Shown here: in pieces, positions 1 to 9,013 of the stretch
Layout: each line of letters opens with the position of its first letter
How positions within the stretch are numbered: the stretch's first letter is position 1
Source of the DNA: Buttiauxella sp035271705
GTDB taxonomy: Bacteria; Pseudomonadota; Gammaproteobacteria; Enterobacterales; Enterobacteriaceae
Assembly: GCF_035271705.1 (NCBI RefSeq)
Contig: NZ_DATERI010000094.1
Span: 16,274-80,273 of the forward strand
Reading direction: 5' to 3'
DNA: 64,000 nt
The notes under the pieces: model-generated
Database searches by the model: none
What the model was told of the DNA's origin: nothing
Seen by the model: only the letters and a program-made list of their open reading frames with translations
Translations under genes and position numbers: made by a program

Positions 1-161
1 TGCCCTAAAGACTTTTCATACGGCCCAGTGCCTGCCACGCGAACCAAGTTGATATCAACTATCTCGATTTCCAGTTGCAATACGCTAGCCAGCATCTTAG
101 CAAACCGGATGATTGTCGGTTGGATCTGCATCAACACCGACTGAGTATTTACAGCCATCAT
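1..161 (-). CDS. ygeV: YgeV, sigma-54-dependent activator (5' end only)
   Basis: Only the first 53 or so codons are in the window; the gene runs off the left edge. The translation begins MMAVNTQSVLMQIQPTI and continues with FAKMLASVLQLEIEIVD, which closely resembles the amino end of E. coli YgeV, a sigma-54 enhancer-binding protein with an N-terminal sensor region, AAA+ domain and helix-turn-helix (the latter two lie outside the window). A GGAG Shine-Dalgarno sequence lies about 10 bases before the start. The gene is divergent from ygeW, and genetic work in E. coli links it to control of the urate genes. The second ATG at 158 is an alternative start. Confidence 0.85.
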   Translation of the reverse strand, partial: MMAVNTQSVLMQIQPTIIRFAKMLASVLQLEIEIVDINLVRVAGTGPYEKSLG

Positions 162-334
162 ATTTGATAGTCTCCATTACAATTAAAGAATCACATCCAT
201 TCACCGTCTAATGATACTTCCACTAACCTCATAGACACGGCTTATAATATCAATCTGAAAAATGAAAACGTTGACAGTTATCGGTTAATTTCATTTGCTA
301 ACAATTAATTTCTTATAAAAATTTACAGCTTAAT

Positions 335-347
335 TATCAAAGTGATA
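335..347. promoter_or_regulatory. Candidate YgeV operator, ygeW site 1
   Basis: The sequence TATCA-AAG-TGATA lies in a longer perfect palindrome with 8-base arms AATTATCA and TGATAATT (332-350). It is about 220 bases upstream of the putative ygeW -12 element. Closely related sites occur upstream of ygfK and ygfT. Assignment to YgeV is inference from shared position and from YgeV being the local sigma-54 activator. Confidence 0.5.
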
Positions 348-363
348 ATTCACCCATAGTGGT

Positions 364-376
364 TATCAATTTGAAG
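364..376. promoter_or_regulatory. Candidate YgeV operator, ygeW site 2 (degenerate)
   Basis: TATCA-ATT-TGAAG has the same left half and spacing as site 1 but a degenerate right half. It starts 29 bases after site 1, close to three helical turns, as tandem activator sites often do. Confidence 0.3.
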
Positions 377-549
377 GGCCCATTGATGAAAATCCCCAAC
401 CCACTGCCAGGATTATCTCGTTATCATTGAATTTTATTTTTACATAATTGAAACAAGTCATAATCAACTCGTCAAGACAGCGTCCTTTTTGCGAGTGTGT
501 TCACAAATTCAATTCCTCCTTCTCAGTCAATCAGCCATTTTTCCTCTCC

Positions 550-565
550 TGGCATACTTATTGTT
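550..565 (+). promoter_or_regulatory. Putative sigma-54 promoter of ygeW
   Basis: TGGCATACTTATTGTT matches the sigma-54 consensus TGGCAC-N5-TTGCA in the -24 part, with GG at 551-552 and the -12 dinucleotide correctly spaced at 563-564, but as GT instead of GC. Transcription would begin near 575 and give an untranslated leader of about 75 bases before ygeW. Confidence 0.45.
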
Positions 566-651
566 AATGACTAAATAGCTCAAACAAATTTGTTGGGTTA
601 ATTCTGCACAGTACAGCAGTCCTGCGACCAGTCATTACAAAGGGTGTTTTG

Positions 652-1839
652 ATGAAAACGATGAATGATTTAATTAAAGATCTCAGCAAACTTAACTCTC
701 ATCTTCATGAAAAGGATTTTCTATTAACCTGGGAACAGAGTCCGGACGAGCTTAAGCAAGTCCTCGACGTTGCGGCAGCACTCAAGTCAATGCGCGCAGA
801 TAACATTGCCACTAACGTATTTACCAATGGTTTGGGCATCTCAGTTTTCCGTGATAACTCGACCCGAACCCGTTTCTCTTACGCTTCCGCGCTGAACATG
901 CTGGGTCTTGCGCAACAAGACCTTGATGAAGGTAAATCACAAATTGCCCACGGCGAAACAGTCCGTGAAACCGCCAACATGATCTCCTTCTGTGCTGACG
1001 CCATCGGTATTCGCGATGACATGTTCCTCGGTGCCGGCAACGCTTATATGCGTGAAGTCGGTGCGGCTCTGGATGAGGGTTACGAGCAAGGTGTGTTGCC
1101 ACAGCGTCCTGCACTGGTCAACCTGCAGTGCGACATCGATCACCCGACACAATCCATGGCGGATCTGGCCTGGCTGCGTGAACATTTTGGTTCGCTGGAA
1201 AACCTTAAAGGCAAAAAAATCGCCATGACCTGGGCCTACTCCCCAAGCTACGGCAAGCCACTGTCGGTTCCACAAGGCATCATCGGCCTGATGACCCGCT
1301 TTGGTATGGACGTCACACTGGCTCATCCAGACGGTTATGAATTGATCCCTGAAGTTGTGGAAGTGGCAAAAAACAATGCCAAAGAATCTGGTGGTAGCTT
1401 CCGTCAGGTCAACTCAATGGAAGAGGCGTTTAAAGATGCTGATATCGTCTATCCAAAATCCTGGGCGCCTTACAAAGTCATGGAAGAGCGCACAACCCTG
1501 CTGCGAGCCAATGATCACGACGGGCTGAAACAGCTTGAGAAAAAGTGTCTGGCACAAAATGCCAACCACAAAAACTGGCATTGCACCGAAGAGATGATGG
1601 AGCTGACTCGCGACGGCGAAGCGCTTTATATGCACTGCCTGCCTGCTGATATTTCTGGTGTTTCTTGTAAAGAAGGTGAAGTCACCGAAGGCGTGTTCGA
1701 AAAATACCGCATCGAAACCTACAAAGAAGCCAGCTGGAAGCCTTACATCATCGCCGCGATGATCCTGTCACGCAAATACGCAAATCCTGGTCAGGTGCTT
1801 GAGCAACTGCTTAAAGATGCCACTAAACGAGTCAAATAA
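652..1839 (+). CDS. ygeW: YgeW, knotted carbamoyltransferase-family protein
   Basis: A 395-residue member of the aspartate/ornithine carbamoyltransferase superfamily (YgeW subfamily), very similar to E. coli YgeW throughout. The carbamoyl-phosphate loop FRDNSTRTR is near residue 70 and the HCLPAD motif near 328. The true substrate of the family is not settled; in the urate cluster it probably handles a carbamoylated nitrogen intermediate. The ATG at 652 is chosen because the preceding in-frame codon is TTG and an AGGG sequence lies upstream. The downstream hairpin and ygeX suggest one operon, ygeWXY-hyuA. The stop codon lies in a 13-base tandem duplication (1825-1850). Confidence 0.95.
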   Translation: MKTMNDLIKDLSKLNSHLHEKDFLLTWEQSPDELKQVLDVAAALKSMRADNIATNVFTNGLGISVFRDNSTRTRFSYASALNMLGLAQQDLDEGKSQIAHGETVRETANMISFCADAIGIRDDMFLGAGNAYMREVGAALDEGYEQGVLPQRPALVNLQCDIDHPTQSMADLAWLREHFGSLENLKGKKIAMTWAYSPSYGKPLSVPQGIIGLMTRFGMDVTLAHPDGYELIPEVVEVAKNNAKESGGSFRQVNSMEEAFKDADIVYPKSWAPYKVMEERTTLLRANDHDGLKQLEKKCLAQNANHKNWHCTEEMMELTRDGEALYMHCLPADISGVSCKEGEVTEGVFEKYRIETYKEASWKPYIIAAMILSRKYANPGQVLEQLLKDATKRVK

Positions 1840-1850
1840 ACGAGTCAAAT
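1825..1850. repeat. 13-bp tandem duplication over the ygeW stop codon
   Basis: AAACGAGTCAAAT is repeated twice without a gap. The first copy supplies the last codons and overlaps the stop of ygeW; the second is in the untranslated region and would keep the protein ending unchanged. This looks like replication slippage. Confidence 0.85.
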
Positions 1851-1856
1851 AAAATG

Positions 1857-1880
1857 GACTCTGGCCTGCAGGCCAGAGTC
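1857..1880 (+). other. Intercistronic hairpin between ygeW and ygeX
   Basis: Perfect 10-base arms GACTCTGGCC and GGCCAGAGTC flank a TGCA loop. No T run follows, so it is more likely an RNA-stability or processing hairpin than a strong intrinsic terminator. It could set the ratio of ygeW to ygeX message. Confidence 0.7.
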
Positions 1881-1919
1881 TCCTCCAGCAAAACGCCTTT
1901 TGCTAAATGAGGTTGGGTT

Positions 1920-3119
1920 ATGTCTGTATTCTCATTGAAGTTAGCCATTGAACAAAACCGTTTATTTAATGGTGAAATATCCCCGCTGTTCACCAGTGAA
2001 CAAACCCGTAAAGCCCGTGCTTTTCACCAGAAAATTGCCGGTTACCAACCGACCCCGTTGTGTGAGCTCGACGCGCTTGCAAACCTGTTCGGTGTGGGCA
2101 AGATCCTGGTGAAAGATGAGTCACAACGTTTTGGTCTGAATGCCTTCAAAATGCTGGGCGGCACCTACGCCATCGCGCAGTTATTGTGCGAAAAATACCA
2201 GATGGATATCAACGATTTCTCTTTTGAGAAAATCAAAAACACGATCAAAGAAAAAATGACCTTCGCCACGACTACCGATGGTAATCACGGTCGCGGCGTG
2301 GCCTGGGCTGCACGGCAACTGGGGCAGAATGCGGTGGTCTATATGCCGAAAGGTTCAGCACAAGAACGTGTCGATCACATTCTGAACCTCGGCGCGGAAT
2401 GCATCGTCACCGATATGAATTACGACGATACCGTTCGGATGACCATGAAAACCGCCAAAGAACGTGGCTGGGAAGTCGTACAAGATACCGCCTGGGAAGG
2501 CTACACCAAAATCCCAACCTGGATTATGCAGGGCTATTCGACCCTGGCCGATGAAGCTGTCGAACAGATAAAACAGCTTGGCATCGAACGGCCAACCCAC
2601 GTCTTTTTACAGGCCGGTGTCGGGGCGATGGCGGGGGGTGTGCTGGGTTATCTGGCCGATGTTTATGGGCCGCAGCATCTCCACTCTGTGGTCGTTGAAC
2701 CTGAACTGGCCGATTGTATTTTCCGCTCAGGCGTGAAAGGGGAGATTGTCAACGTAGGCGGCGATATGCCGACCATCATGGCAGGCCTTGCGTGTGGTGA
2801 ACCTAATCCGCTCGGCTGGACAGTGCTTCGCGACTGCGCCACGCAATTTATCTCCTGCCAGGACTCGGTTGCCGCTCTTGGCATGCGCGTACTGGGTAAT
2901 CCACTCGGTAATGACCCACGTATTGTTTCTGGCGAATCGGGAGCCGTCGGCCTCGGCGTGCTCGCCGCCGTTCATCACCATCCGCTGCGCGAAACATTGA
3001 TGGCAAAACTGGGCCTTAACCGCGATTCCGTCGTATTGGTCATCAATACCGAAGGGGATACCGACGTGAAGCATTATCGCGAAGTGGTCTGGGAAGGTAC
3101 TTACCCTACAACAGCGTGA
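1920..3119 (+). CDS. ygeX: YgeX, 2,3-diaminopropionate ammonia-lyase
   Basis: A 399-residue fold-type II pyridoxal-phosphate enzyme that converts 2,3-diaminopropionate to pyruvate and ammonia. The lysine that binds the cofactor is at residue 77 in NAFKMLGG, the same position as in the E. coli enzyme, and a glycine-rich phosphate loop (QAGVGAMAGG) is near residue 235. Family work reports that this gene is needed for anaerobic urate breakdown in gut bacteria. It lies 80 bases after ygeW and 44 bases before ygeY, consistent with an operon. Confidence 0.96.
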   Translation: MSVFSLKLAIEQNRLFNGEISPLFTSEQTRKARAFHQKIAGYQPTPLCELDALANLFGVGKILVKDESQRFGLNAFKMLGGTYAIAQLLCEKYQMDINDFSFEKIKNTIKEKMTFATTTDGNHGRGVAWAARQLGQNAVVYMPKGSAQERVDHILNLGAECIVTDMNYDDTVRMTMKTAKERGWEVVQDTAWEGYTKIPTWIMQGYSTLADEAVEQIKQLGIERPTHVFLQAGVGAMAGGVLGYLADVYGPQHLHSVVVEPELADCIFRSGVKGEIVNVGGDMPTIMAGLACGEPNPLGWTVLRDCATQFISCQDSVAALGMRVLGNPLGNDPRIVSGESGAVGLGVLAAVHHHPLRETLMAKLGLNRDSVVLVINTEGDTDVKHYREVVWEGTYPTTA

Positions 3120-3163
3120 ATCCAAGCGTTTCACTGAAGCGTTTCATTAAGGGAGTTAGAGAA

Positions 3164-4381
3164 ATGACTAAGCAGATTCCATTTGAACTGGTTTTAGAAA
3201 AAGCTGAACACTACAAAGCTGATATGACGCGCTTCCTTCGCGACATGATTGCCATCCCAAGCGAAAGCTGCGACGAAAAACGCGTCGTGCATCGCATCAA
3301 AGAAGAGATGGAAAAAGTCGGTTTCGATAAAATCGACATCGATCCAATGGGCAATATTCTCGGTTACATTGGCCACGGTCCGCACCTGATTGCCATGGAT
3401 GCCCATATCGACACCGTTGGCGTCGGCAACATGAAAAACTGGTCATTCGATCCCTATGAGGGCATGGAAACCGAAGAGTTAATTGGTGGACGTGGCGCAT
3501 CTGACCAGGAAGGTGGCATGGCCTCAATGGTTTATGCCGGTAAAATTATCAAAGATTTGGGGTTGGAAGATCAGTACACCTTGCTGGTGACCGGCACGGT
3601 TCAGGAAGAAGACTGTGACGGGCTATGCTGGCAGTACATCATTGAACAATCAGGGATTCGTCCAGAATTCGTAGTCAGTACCGAACCCACAGACTGCCAG
3701 ATTTATCGTGGGCAACGCGGGCGCATGGAAATCCGCATCGATGTCCAGGGGGTGAGTTGCCACGGTTCCGCACCAGAGCGCGGTGATAACGCCATCTTTA
3801 AAATGGGTCCAATCCTTAACGAATTACAACAACTGGCAACCCGCCTGGGCAATGACGAGTTCCTCGGCAAAGGGACCTTAACGGTTTCTGAAATATTCTT
3901 TACCTCACCAAGCCGTTGCGCTGTAGCTGACAGTTGCACCGTCTCCATTGACCGTCGCTTGACCTGGGGTGAATCATGGGAAGGTGCGCTGGAAGAAATC
4001 CGTGCACTCGATGCGGTCAAAGCCGCCAACGCGACCGTGTCGATGTACGAATATGACCGCCCATCGTGGACCGGCCTTGTGTATCCAACAGAATGTTACT
4101 TCCCGACCTGGAAAGTGGAAGAAGACCACATCACAGTGAAAACTCTCAGCAAAGCCTACCAGGGCCTGTTCCACAAAGATCCGGTAGTGGACAAATGGAC
4201 GTTCTCAACCAATGGCGTTTCCATCATGGGACGTCACGGTATTCCAGTCATCGGTTTTGGTCCAGGTAAAGAACCTGAAGCCCATGCGCCGAATGAAAAA
4301 ACCTGGAAAGAGCACCTGGTGACTTGTGCTGCGCTGTACGCCTCGATTCCGCTGGCCTACCTGTCTGAACTGAAGAAATAA
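3164..4381 (+). CDS. ygeY: YgeY, M20-family metallohydrolase
   Basis: A 405-residue dinuclear-zinc hydrolase of the M20/ArgE/DapE family. Metal and catalytic motifs are visible: MDAHIDTVG near residue 82, the GRGASDQEGG segment near 112, QEED near 147 and STEPTD near 174. It probably cleaves an amide or carbamoyl bond of an open-ring purine product, but its substrate is not established. ATG 3164 is chosen because it follows a GGGAGTTAGAGA ribosome-binding region and matches the E. coli start; an upstream in-frame codon would only add unconserved residues. It is the third gene of the ygeWXY group. Confidence 0.94.
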   Translation: MTKQIPFELVLEKAEHYKADMTRFLRDMIAIPSESCDEKRVVHRIKEEMEKVGFDKIDIDPMGNILGYIGHGPHLIAMDAHIDTVGVGNMKNWSFDPYEGMETEELIGGRGASDQEGGMASMVYAGKIIKDLGLEDQYTLLVTGTVQEEDCDGLCWQYIIEQSGIRPEFVVSTEPTDCQIYRGQRGRMEIRIDVQGVSCHGSAPERGDNAIFKMGPILNELQQLATRLGNDEFLGKGTLTVSEIFFTSPSRCAVADSCTVSIDRRLTWGESWEGALEEIRALDAVKAANATVSMYEYDRPSWTGLVYPTECYFPTWKVEEDHITVKTLSKAYQGLFHKDPVVDKWTFSTNGVSIMGRHGIPVIGFGPGKEPEAHAPNEKTWKEHLVTCAALYASIPLAYLSELKK

Positions 4382-4398
4382 TTTTGACTGATGCAGTT

Positions 4399-4485
4399 GT
4401 AGGGTGGATTAGCGTTAGCGACATCCACCTTTTGCGCCTGTTTATAAATAAAAGTGTCGGATGTCGCTACGCTAATCCGACCTAC
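4399..4485. repeat. REP-like element pair (BIME) between ygeY and hyuA
   Basis: Two REP-like units face each other. The first (4399-4429) reads GTAGGGTGGATTAGCG and on to ACATCCACC; the second (about 4459-4485) is the near reverse complement, ending in CCGACCTAC. Related single units occur at 45015-45045 and 47778-47808. The paired units would fold as a large hairpin in the ygeY-hyuA message and may uncouple hyuA expression. Confidence 0.75.
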
Positions 4486-4501
4486 GTTGAGGTTTATCAT
4501 C

Positions 4502-5910
4502 ATGATCCCTGCCCCAAAACACGCCAAAAAAGTACTGATTAAAAACGGTTGTGTGGTGAATGCCACGGGCCAGGCACAACATGACGTGTTAATCGCCAAC
4601 GGTCTGTTCGAACAGGTTGCTGCGGATATTCCCATACCTGACGATTGTGAAATCATTGATGCCTCAGGCTGCTACGTCATGCCTGGTGGGATCGACGTTC
4701 ACACCCATTTTAATATTGACGTCGGAATGGCCCGTAGCTGCGATGATTTTTTTACCGGTACCCGCGCCGCTGCGTGTGGTGGGACAACAACCATTATTGA
4801 CCATATGGGATTCGGCCCAGCGGGATGTAACCTGCACCACCAATTAGAGGCATATCACGGCTATGCCCGTGATAAAGCCGTTATTGACTATAGCTTTCAC
4901 GGGGTCATCCAGCACATTAATGACGCCATCATCGATGAGATCCCCTCCATGGTCGATGAAGGGATCAGCAGTTTTAAACTCTATCTGACCTATCTCTATA
5001 AACTCAACGACAGTGATGTTTTACGCGCGTTGCAGCGGCTTAACGAGTCGGAGCGCTGACCACCGTGCACCCAGAGAATGATGCCGTTATTGCCCAACGA
5101 CGCACTGATTTTCTTGCCGCAGGGCTCACTGCCCCGATTTATCACGCCCGCAGCCGCCCACCGGAATGTGAAGCAGAAGCCATCGCGAGGATGATTAATC
5201 TGGCACGGCTTTCGGGCAATGCGCCGCTGTATATCGTCCATCTGTCCAACGGCCTCGGGCTTGACTACTTACGGCTGGCAAAAGTGCGCCATCAGCCAGT
5301 TTGGGTGGAAACCTGCCCGCAATATTTAATGCTGGATGAACGCGCGTATCTGCGCGAAGACGCGCTGAAATTTATTCTCAGCCCACCATTGCGTGACCTA
5401 CGCGAACAAGACGCTTTATGGTGCGGTATCAGCGATGGCGCAATTGATGTCGTCGCCACCGACCACTGTACATTCCCTTATCAACAACGAATCGCACTCT
5501 CAGGTGGCGATTTCAGCCATTGCCCAAATGGGATGCCAGGGGTGGAAAACCGCTTACTGTTGCTGTTTTCCGCAGGTGTAATGAGTGGGCGTATTTCACC
5601 AGAACGCTTTGTCTCACTGACCAGCGCCATGCCGGCGAAATTGTTCGGATTGTGGCCACAAAAAGGCAGCATTGCCCCAGGTTTCGACGCCGACGTGGTG
5701 ATTATCGATCCCAGAACCAGCACCTCGATTCGCCACTGCGAACTGCATGACAACGCCGATTACAGCCCATACGAAGGCATGGTTTGCCAGGGGCAAATAC
5801 GCTACACCTTGTCACGCGGCGAAACAATTTGGAGCCAGGGGGAATTTACCGGTGTTGCGGGGCGTGGGCGTTTTATCAAACGCCAACCTTTTAACTACTC
5901 CGATGTTTAA
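4502..5910 (+). pseudogene. hyuA: HyuA, D-phenylhydantoinase/dihydropyrimidinase family, frameshifted
   Basis: Two adjacent reading frames together cover the whole family. The first (4502-5059) holds the HTHFN zinc motif and the SSFKLYLTY segment with the lysine that is carboxylated; the second resumes at about 5052 with TTVHPEND and includes VHLSNG, GAIDVVATDHCTF and the C-terminal barrel. The frame breaks at 5050-5051, where GAGTCGGAGCGCTGACC has GG and three G would restore LNESGALTTVHPEN, matching E. coli HyuA. As written, the protein stops at about 186 residues, after the first part of the barrel. Either a recent inactivation or a sequencing error in a short G run. ATG 4502 follows the BIME and matches the family start. 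Confidence 0.88.
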
Positions 5911-5937
5911 ATCTGATGTTTAAATCCGATGTTTAAA
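5899..5937. repeat. Three 13-bp tandem repeats over the hyuA stop codon
   Basis: TCCGATGTTTAAA occurs three times in a row, the middle copy with one change (TCTGATGTTTAAA). The first copy contains the last codons and the TAA stop of hyuA. It resembles the 13-base duplication at the end of ygeW. Confidence 0.85.
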
Positions 5938-6145
5938 CACGCGATATTGCTCAACCAGCGTGACTTCAGAATGTAGAAATGTGAAGAGCGACGGAAATTT
6001 GCCACTACGCTGATGACGGTACTGGAGAAAGCCAAAAAGGTATCGAGGGGAAACGGGGACAGTGATTTGCCCGTAAAAGATGTTGTTTTTAAGGTTCCGT
6101 TCACCTTGTAAGAGATGAACGGAACCTCATCAACTTGAAGCGGGA
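5938..6145. other. Convergent hyuA/yqeB gap with hairpin and short ORF remnant
   Basis: This 208-base gap holds an open frame on the plus strand (5977-6111, internal ATG at 6013) that encodes a basic, helical-looking tail such as ERRKFATTLMTVLEKAKK but begins directly after a stop, so it may be the 3' end of a lost gene. I do not recognise it. A large inverted repeat, AGGTTCCGTTCA and TGAACGGAACCT (6092-6127), lies at its end; no good T run follows it on either strand. In E. coli, yqeA (carbamate kinase) occupies this position. Confidence 0.4.
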
Positions 6146-7777
6146 TTAATCCACCAGTGCCGCTTCCCTGATCGGTACCTCTTTTCGCTGCGTTGGTTTT
6201 TTTGGTGATGCCATCATTGCTTCCAGCACCGCACCGCCAATGGCACGGGCCTTATCCGACACCGTGGTAAAATCTGCCGCCAGTCCTCGTGGGTCAACAT
6301 CACCAATTTTAAAACCGACAGTCACGCTCAAACCGTCATTGAGCAATCCGCGCACCATTCCATCTAAAGGGGCCCTTACCGGCGTGTCGTCAATGTAGGC
6401 CACAATATCACCCTGGCTCACCACATCACCCAGCTTCACACAACTTCGTATTTTCCCGGCCACCTCTGCGCGCATGACCCGACGAGTGGTTTCACCATTG
6501 ATATTGCCCGGTATGCCGGTATTCGCCTGCGCTTTCCCCTGGTAAATAACGCGGCCCAGGTAATGCCCTCGATTCGTTTCAATCACGGCGTCACAATCTT
6601 TGCCTGCTTCAAATCCAGGACCCAATGCGATGGTTACCGGCGCCATTCCACGGTATGTCCCTTTATTGGTTTTTGCCAGAATGGCATCCACCAGACCATC
6701 GGGCCGCAGTGCAGGCAGCAAACTCGCCTTTTCATCTGCTAATACCGGGATTATTCCCGCGCGGAGTAGTGCCGGGACTTCATCAACATCCGCAGCAAAG
6801 CGAGCTGTCACCCCTTCCACGGTCGTTTCGCCGTCAAACATTGCCTGAGCAAAAGCCACCGAACAACGGATCACCGTAGGCTTCGCCATTTCCAGCATCA
6901 CCACACGGAAACCTGAATGATAGAGGCGCAATGCCACGCCGGTCGCAATATCACCCGCACCACGAATCACCACCAACTGCCCCGCTGTTTCCTGCGCATT
7001 CATTGGGCCACCGGGGGCCTGATGACGGTGCTGTACTATTTCTGCCAAAATACTAATAGCAATTTCTTGCGGTGTTTCCGCTCCAATATTAAAACCAATC
7101 GGGGCATGCAATCTCTGCAGTTCAGTTTCAGGGACACACCTGGTGCGCAATTGTTGGATGAATGTCTGGGCTTTGCGGCGGCTTGCCAACAAACCAAGAT
7201 ATTTCACCGGGCGATGAATAAGACAATCCAGCGCTTCTTTATCCTGGCTATTGGTGGCAATAACGACATAGTCCTCAGGTTCAATTTGCAACGTTTCAAT
7301 GGCTTCGGTGAAACTTGCCGCCTGTAATAAACGCGTCGCCGGAGGGAAATAATCGGGATTTAGGCTATCGGCATACACATCCGCGACGTGAATATTAAAA
7401 TCCAGCGTAGCCGCAGCTTTCGCAATCGCCTGGTTAACATGCCCTGCACCAATCAGAACCAGCCGCGGGTTATGACCATGAACATCGATATAAACTGTCA
7501 TCGCCCCGCCACAATCGGAGCCGACAGCATCTTCACCTTTACGCGCCATACGGCCATGAAATAAACGAGGCTTACGCTCGGTAATGGCCAGCAACGACTC
7601 TTCAATCACCCTGCGCTCCATCATTCCACCGCCAATCGTGCCCATCACGCTGCCATCGTTTCGCACCAACATTTGTGCGCAATGACGCGGTGTTGAACCC
7701 CGGCTATCCACAATCTGAGCCAGCGCAAAGGGGCTGTTTTGTTGCTCCAGTTTTGCTGCTTCTGCGAAAATCTTCAT
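6146..7777 (-). CDS. yqeB: YqeB, selenium-dependent molybdenum hydroxylase maturation protein
   Basis: A 543-residue two-part protein. The amino half (about 1-250) is an XdhC-like domain with SRGSTPR near residue 25, TIGGGMMERRV near 48 and a Rossmann segment (LVLIGAGHVNQAIAKAA near 110). The carboxyl half (from about 265, VVIRGAGDIATGVALRL) is the second YqeB-type domain. XdhC proteins bind and insert the molybdenum cofactor, and YqeB goes with selenium-dependent molybdenum hydroxylases. The partner is most likely XdhD, encoded at 14.4-17.3 kb. It is 21 bases after yqeC on the same strand. Confidence 0.92.
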   Translation of the reverse strand: MKIFAEAAKLEQQNSPFALAQIVDSRGSTPRHCAQMLVRNDGSVMGTIGGGMMERRVIEESLLAITERKPRLFHGRMARKGEDAVGSDCGGAMTVYIDVHGHNPRLVLIGAGHVNQAIAKAAATLDFNIHVADVYADSLNPDYFPPATRLLQAASFTEAIETLQIEPEDYVVIATNSQDKEALDCLIHRPVKYLGLLASRRKAQTFIQQLRTRCVPETELQRLHAPIGFNIGAETPQEIAISILAEIVQHRHQAPGGPMNAQETAGQLVVIRGAGDIATGVALRLYHSGFRVVMLEMAKPTVIRCSVAFAQAMFDGETTVEGVTARFAADVDEVPALLRAGIIPVLADEKASLLPALRPDGLVDAILAKTNKGTYRGMAPVTIALGPGFEAGKDCDAVIETNRGHYLGRVIYQGKAQANTGIPGNINGETTRRVMRAEVAGKIRSCVKLGDVVSQGDIVAYIDDTPVRAPLDGMVRGLLNDGLSVTVGFKIGDVDPRGLAADFTTVSDKARAIGGAVLEAMMASPKKPTQRKEVPIREAALVD

Positions 7778-7798
7778 GATTGCCTCGACAAATTTTTA

Positions 7799-8587
7799 TC
7801 AACTAACAGCGCTTTCACTGCGCTGTAAGACCTGGGTAATAGGTGGAGACTCCCGGACCGCCCCCAGCCAAATAGCATCAATATCCGTGCTGGCGAGAAT
7901 GCCTGGCAGAATGCCGTTAATATTCTCATTTTGAGAACATTGGTTAATTAGCCAGATGCGTTTGGCCTGTGACGGAGCCTGTTTAAACATGCCCTGCGGG
8001 TGGTTAATAAAGTGCTTCAGGGCATCAGTACCAAACCGCTCCCCCTGCTGCAGGCCTGTGATTGCGCTAAACAATGGCCAGCGATGTACATTCTGCGGCC
8101 CTATTGGTTGGCCGATTGTTTGCCCACCCGTGAGGGCAATAACGAAATGACTACTTTCTGGTATGCAAGGTTCGTGCAAAGCTGGGGCTTTAAGCGGGAA
8201 ACCGCGAGATCCGTCAGATTCAACCAGCAGCACATCGGCAATATTTCGTTTTGCCAGCACATCAATTTGCTGCGAAGAGAACCCCAGCACTTTGCCATTT
8301 TCTTGATTCCAGCCGGCAAAACAGGCAACAGCGGGTGTAGGAAAAGCGGCACCCGGGAGCATATTGGGTGAACGGCAAAACAGAACGGGCATGTTTTCTT
8401 CGGGCAAGTACATCTGCGTCGTGGTGGTGACCATCACGCGTTTACCCATACCTGTGAACTCACGGGCCAGCCAGAATAAGGTACTGGTTTTCCCGCCTGC
8501 GCCCACAAGACTAATCACTGCCGTTTTCTGGCTTAATGATGTCTTCTCATCGCAAATAGAATTCAAGGGTTCAGGAACATTCACCAT
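7799..8587 (-). CDS. yqeC: YqeC, selenium-dependent hydroxylase accessory protein
   Basis: A 262-residue protein with a Walker A-like loop GAGGKTSTLFWLA near residue 30, as in the YqeC family, which goes with YqeB in organisms that have selenium-dependent molybdenum hydroxylases; its exact reaction is not known to me. The ATG at 8587 is preferred; the frame extends to a GTG at 8605. It is divergent from ygfK and probably cotranscribed with yqeB. In E. coli mocA (molybdenum cofactor cytidylyltransferase) follows next to it; no mocA is present here. Confidence 0.88.
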   Translation of the reverse strand: MVNVPEPLNSICDEKTSLSQKTAVISLVGAGGKTSTLFWLAREFTGMGKRVMVTTTTQMYLPEENMPVLFCRSPNMLPGAAFPTPAVACFAGWNQENGKVLGFSSQQIDVLAKRNIADVLLVESDGSRGFPLKAPALHEPCIPESSHFVIALTGGQTIGQPIGPQNVHRWPLFSAITGLQQGERFGTDALKHFINHPQGMFKQAPSQAKRIWLINQCSQNENINGILPGILASTDIDAIWLGAVRESPPITQVLQRSESAVS

Positions 8588-8830
8588 CAGTATTATTCTC
8601 ACCACACAATGTAAATATAATGTTCTTCAATCGTAACGAACTGGATATTTATATTTACAGAAGTTAATATTGTAATTAATTGTATATTTCAGCCACAGCC
8701 ATCCTTCCAAAAGAATACCGACCACACTGGGTGATTTCTATGACATGAAATACCAAATGGCATTATTTTTGCGACTTCTTTTAGTTTATCGATTGCGTTC
8801 AAATTGGATGTCTTATTGCTGACTCATTTT

Positions 8831-8843
8831 TATCAAAATGATA
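8831..8843. promoter_or_regulatory. Candidate YgeV operator upstream of ygfK
   Basis: TATCA-AAA-TGATA is a perfect inverted repeat with the same spacing as the ygeW site. It lies about 190 bases upstream of the ygfK -12 element, a normal distance for an enhancer-type site of a sigma-54 activator. Confidence 0.5.
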
Positions 8844-9013
8844 GTTAGATTTCATTTATGAGAATTAACAACAGCGTGAGAAACAATACTTGATAGTGAT
8901 GCCTATTATTGATTTTCATTCTCAAAAAGACGAGTGTGAAGCATTTCACAAAACGACACCAATATTAGAAGCAGCTCGCATTTATTATTATCAATAAGTT
9001 CAGTTAACTCCTC

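Larger units (their letters stand above)
162..651. promoter_or_regulatory. ygeV-ygeW divergent control region
   Basis: This 490-base AT-rich region without a gene separates the divergent ygeV and ygeW. It holds two inverted-repeat sites of the form TATCA-N3-TGA (335-347 and 364-376), other TTATCA half sites (for example near 421) and a sigma-54-like promoter at 550-565. Long spacing between an activator site and the promoter is normal for sigma-54 systems, where DNA looping is used. Confidence 0.6.

Noticed and set aside
5065..5910. The second half of hyuA as an independent gene
   Set aside because: It starts in mid-barrel, with no ribosome-binding site, and the missing base restores one continuous family protein.
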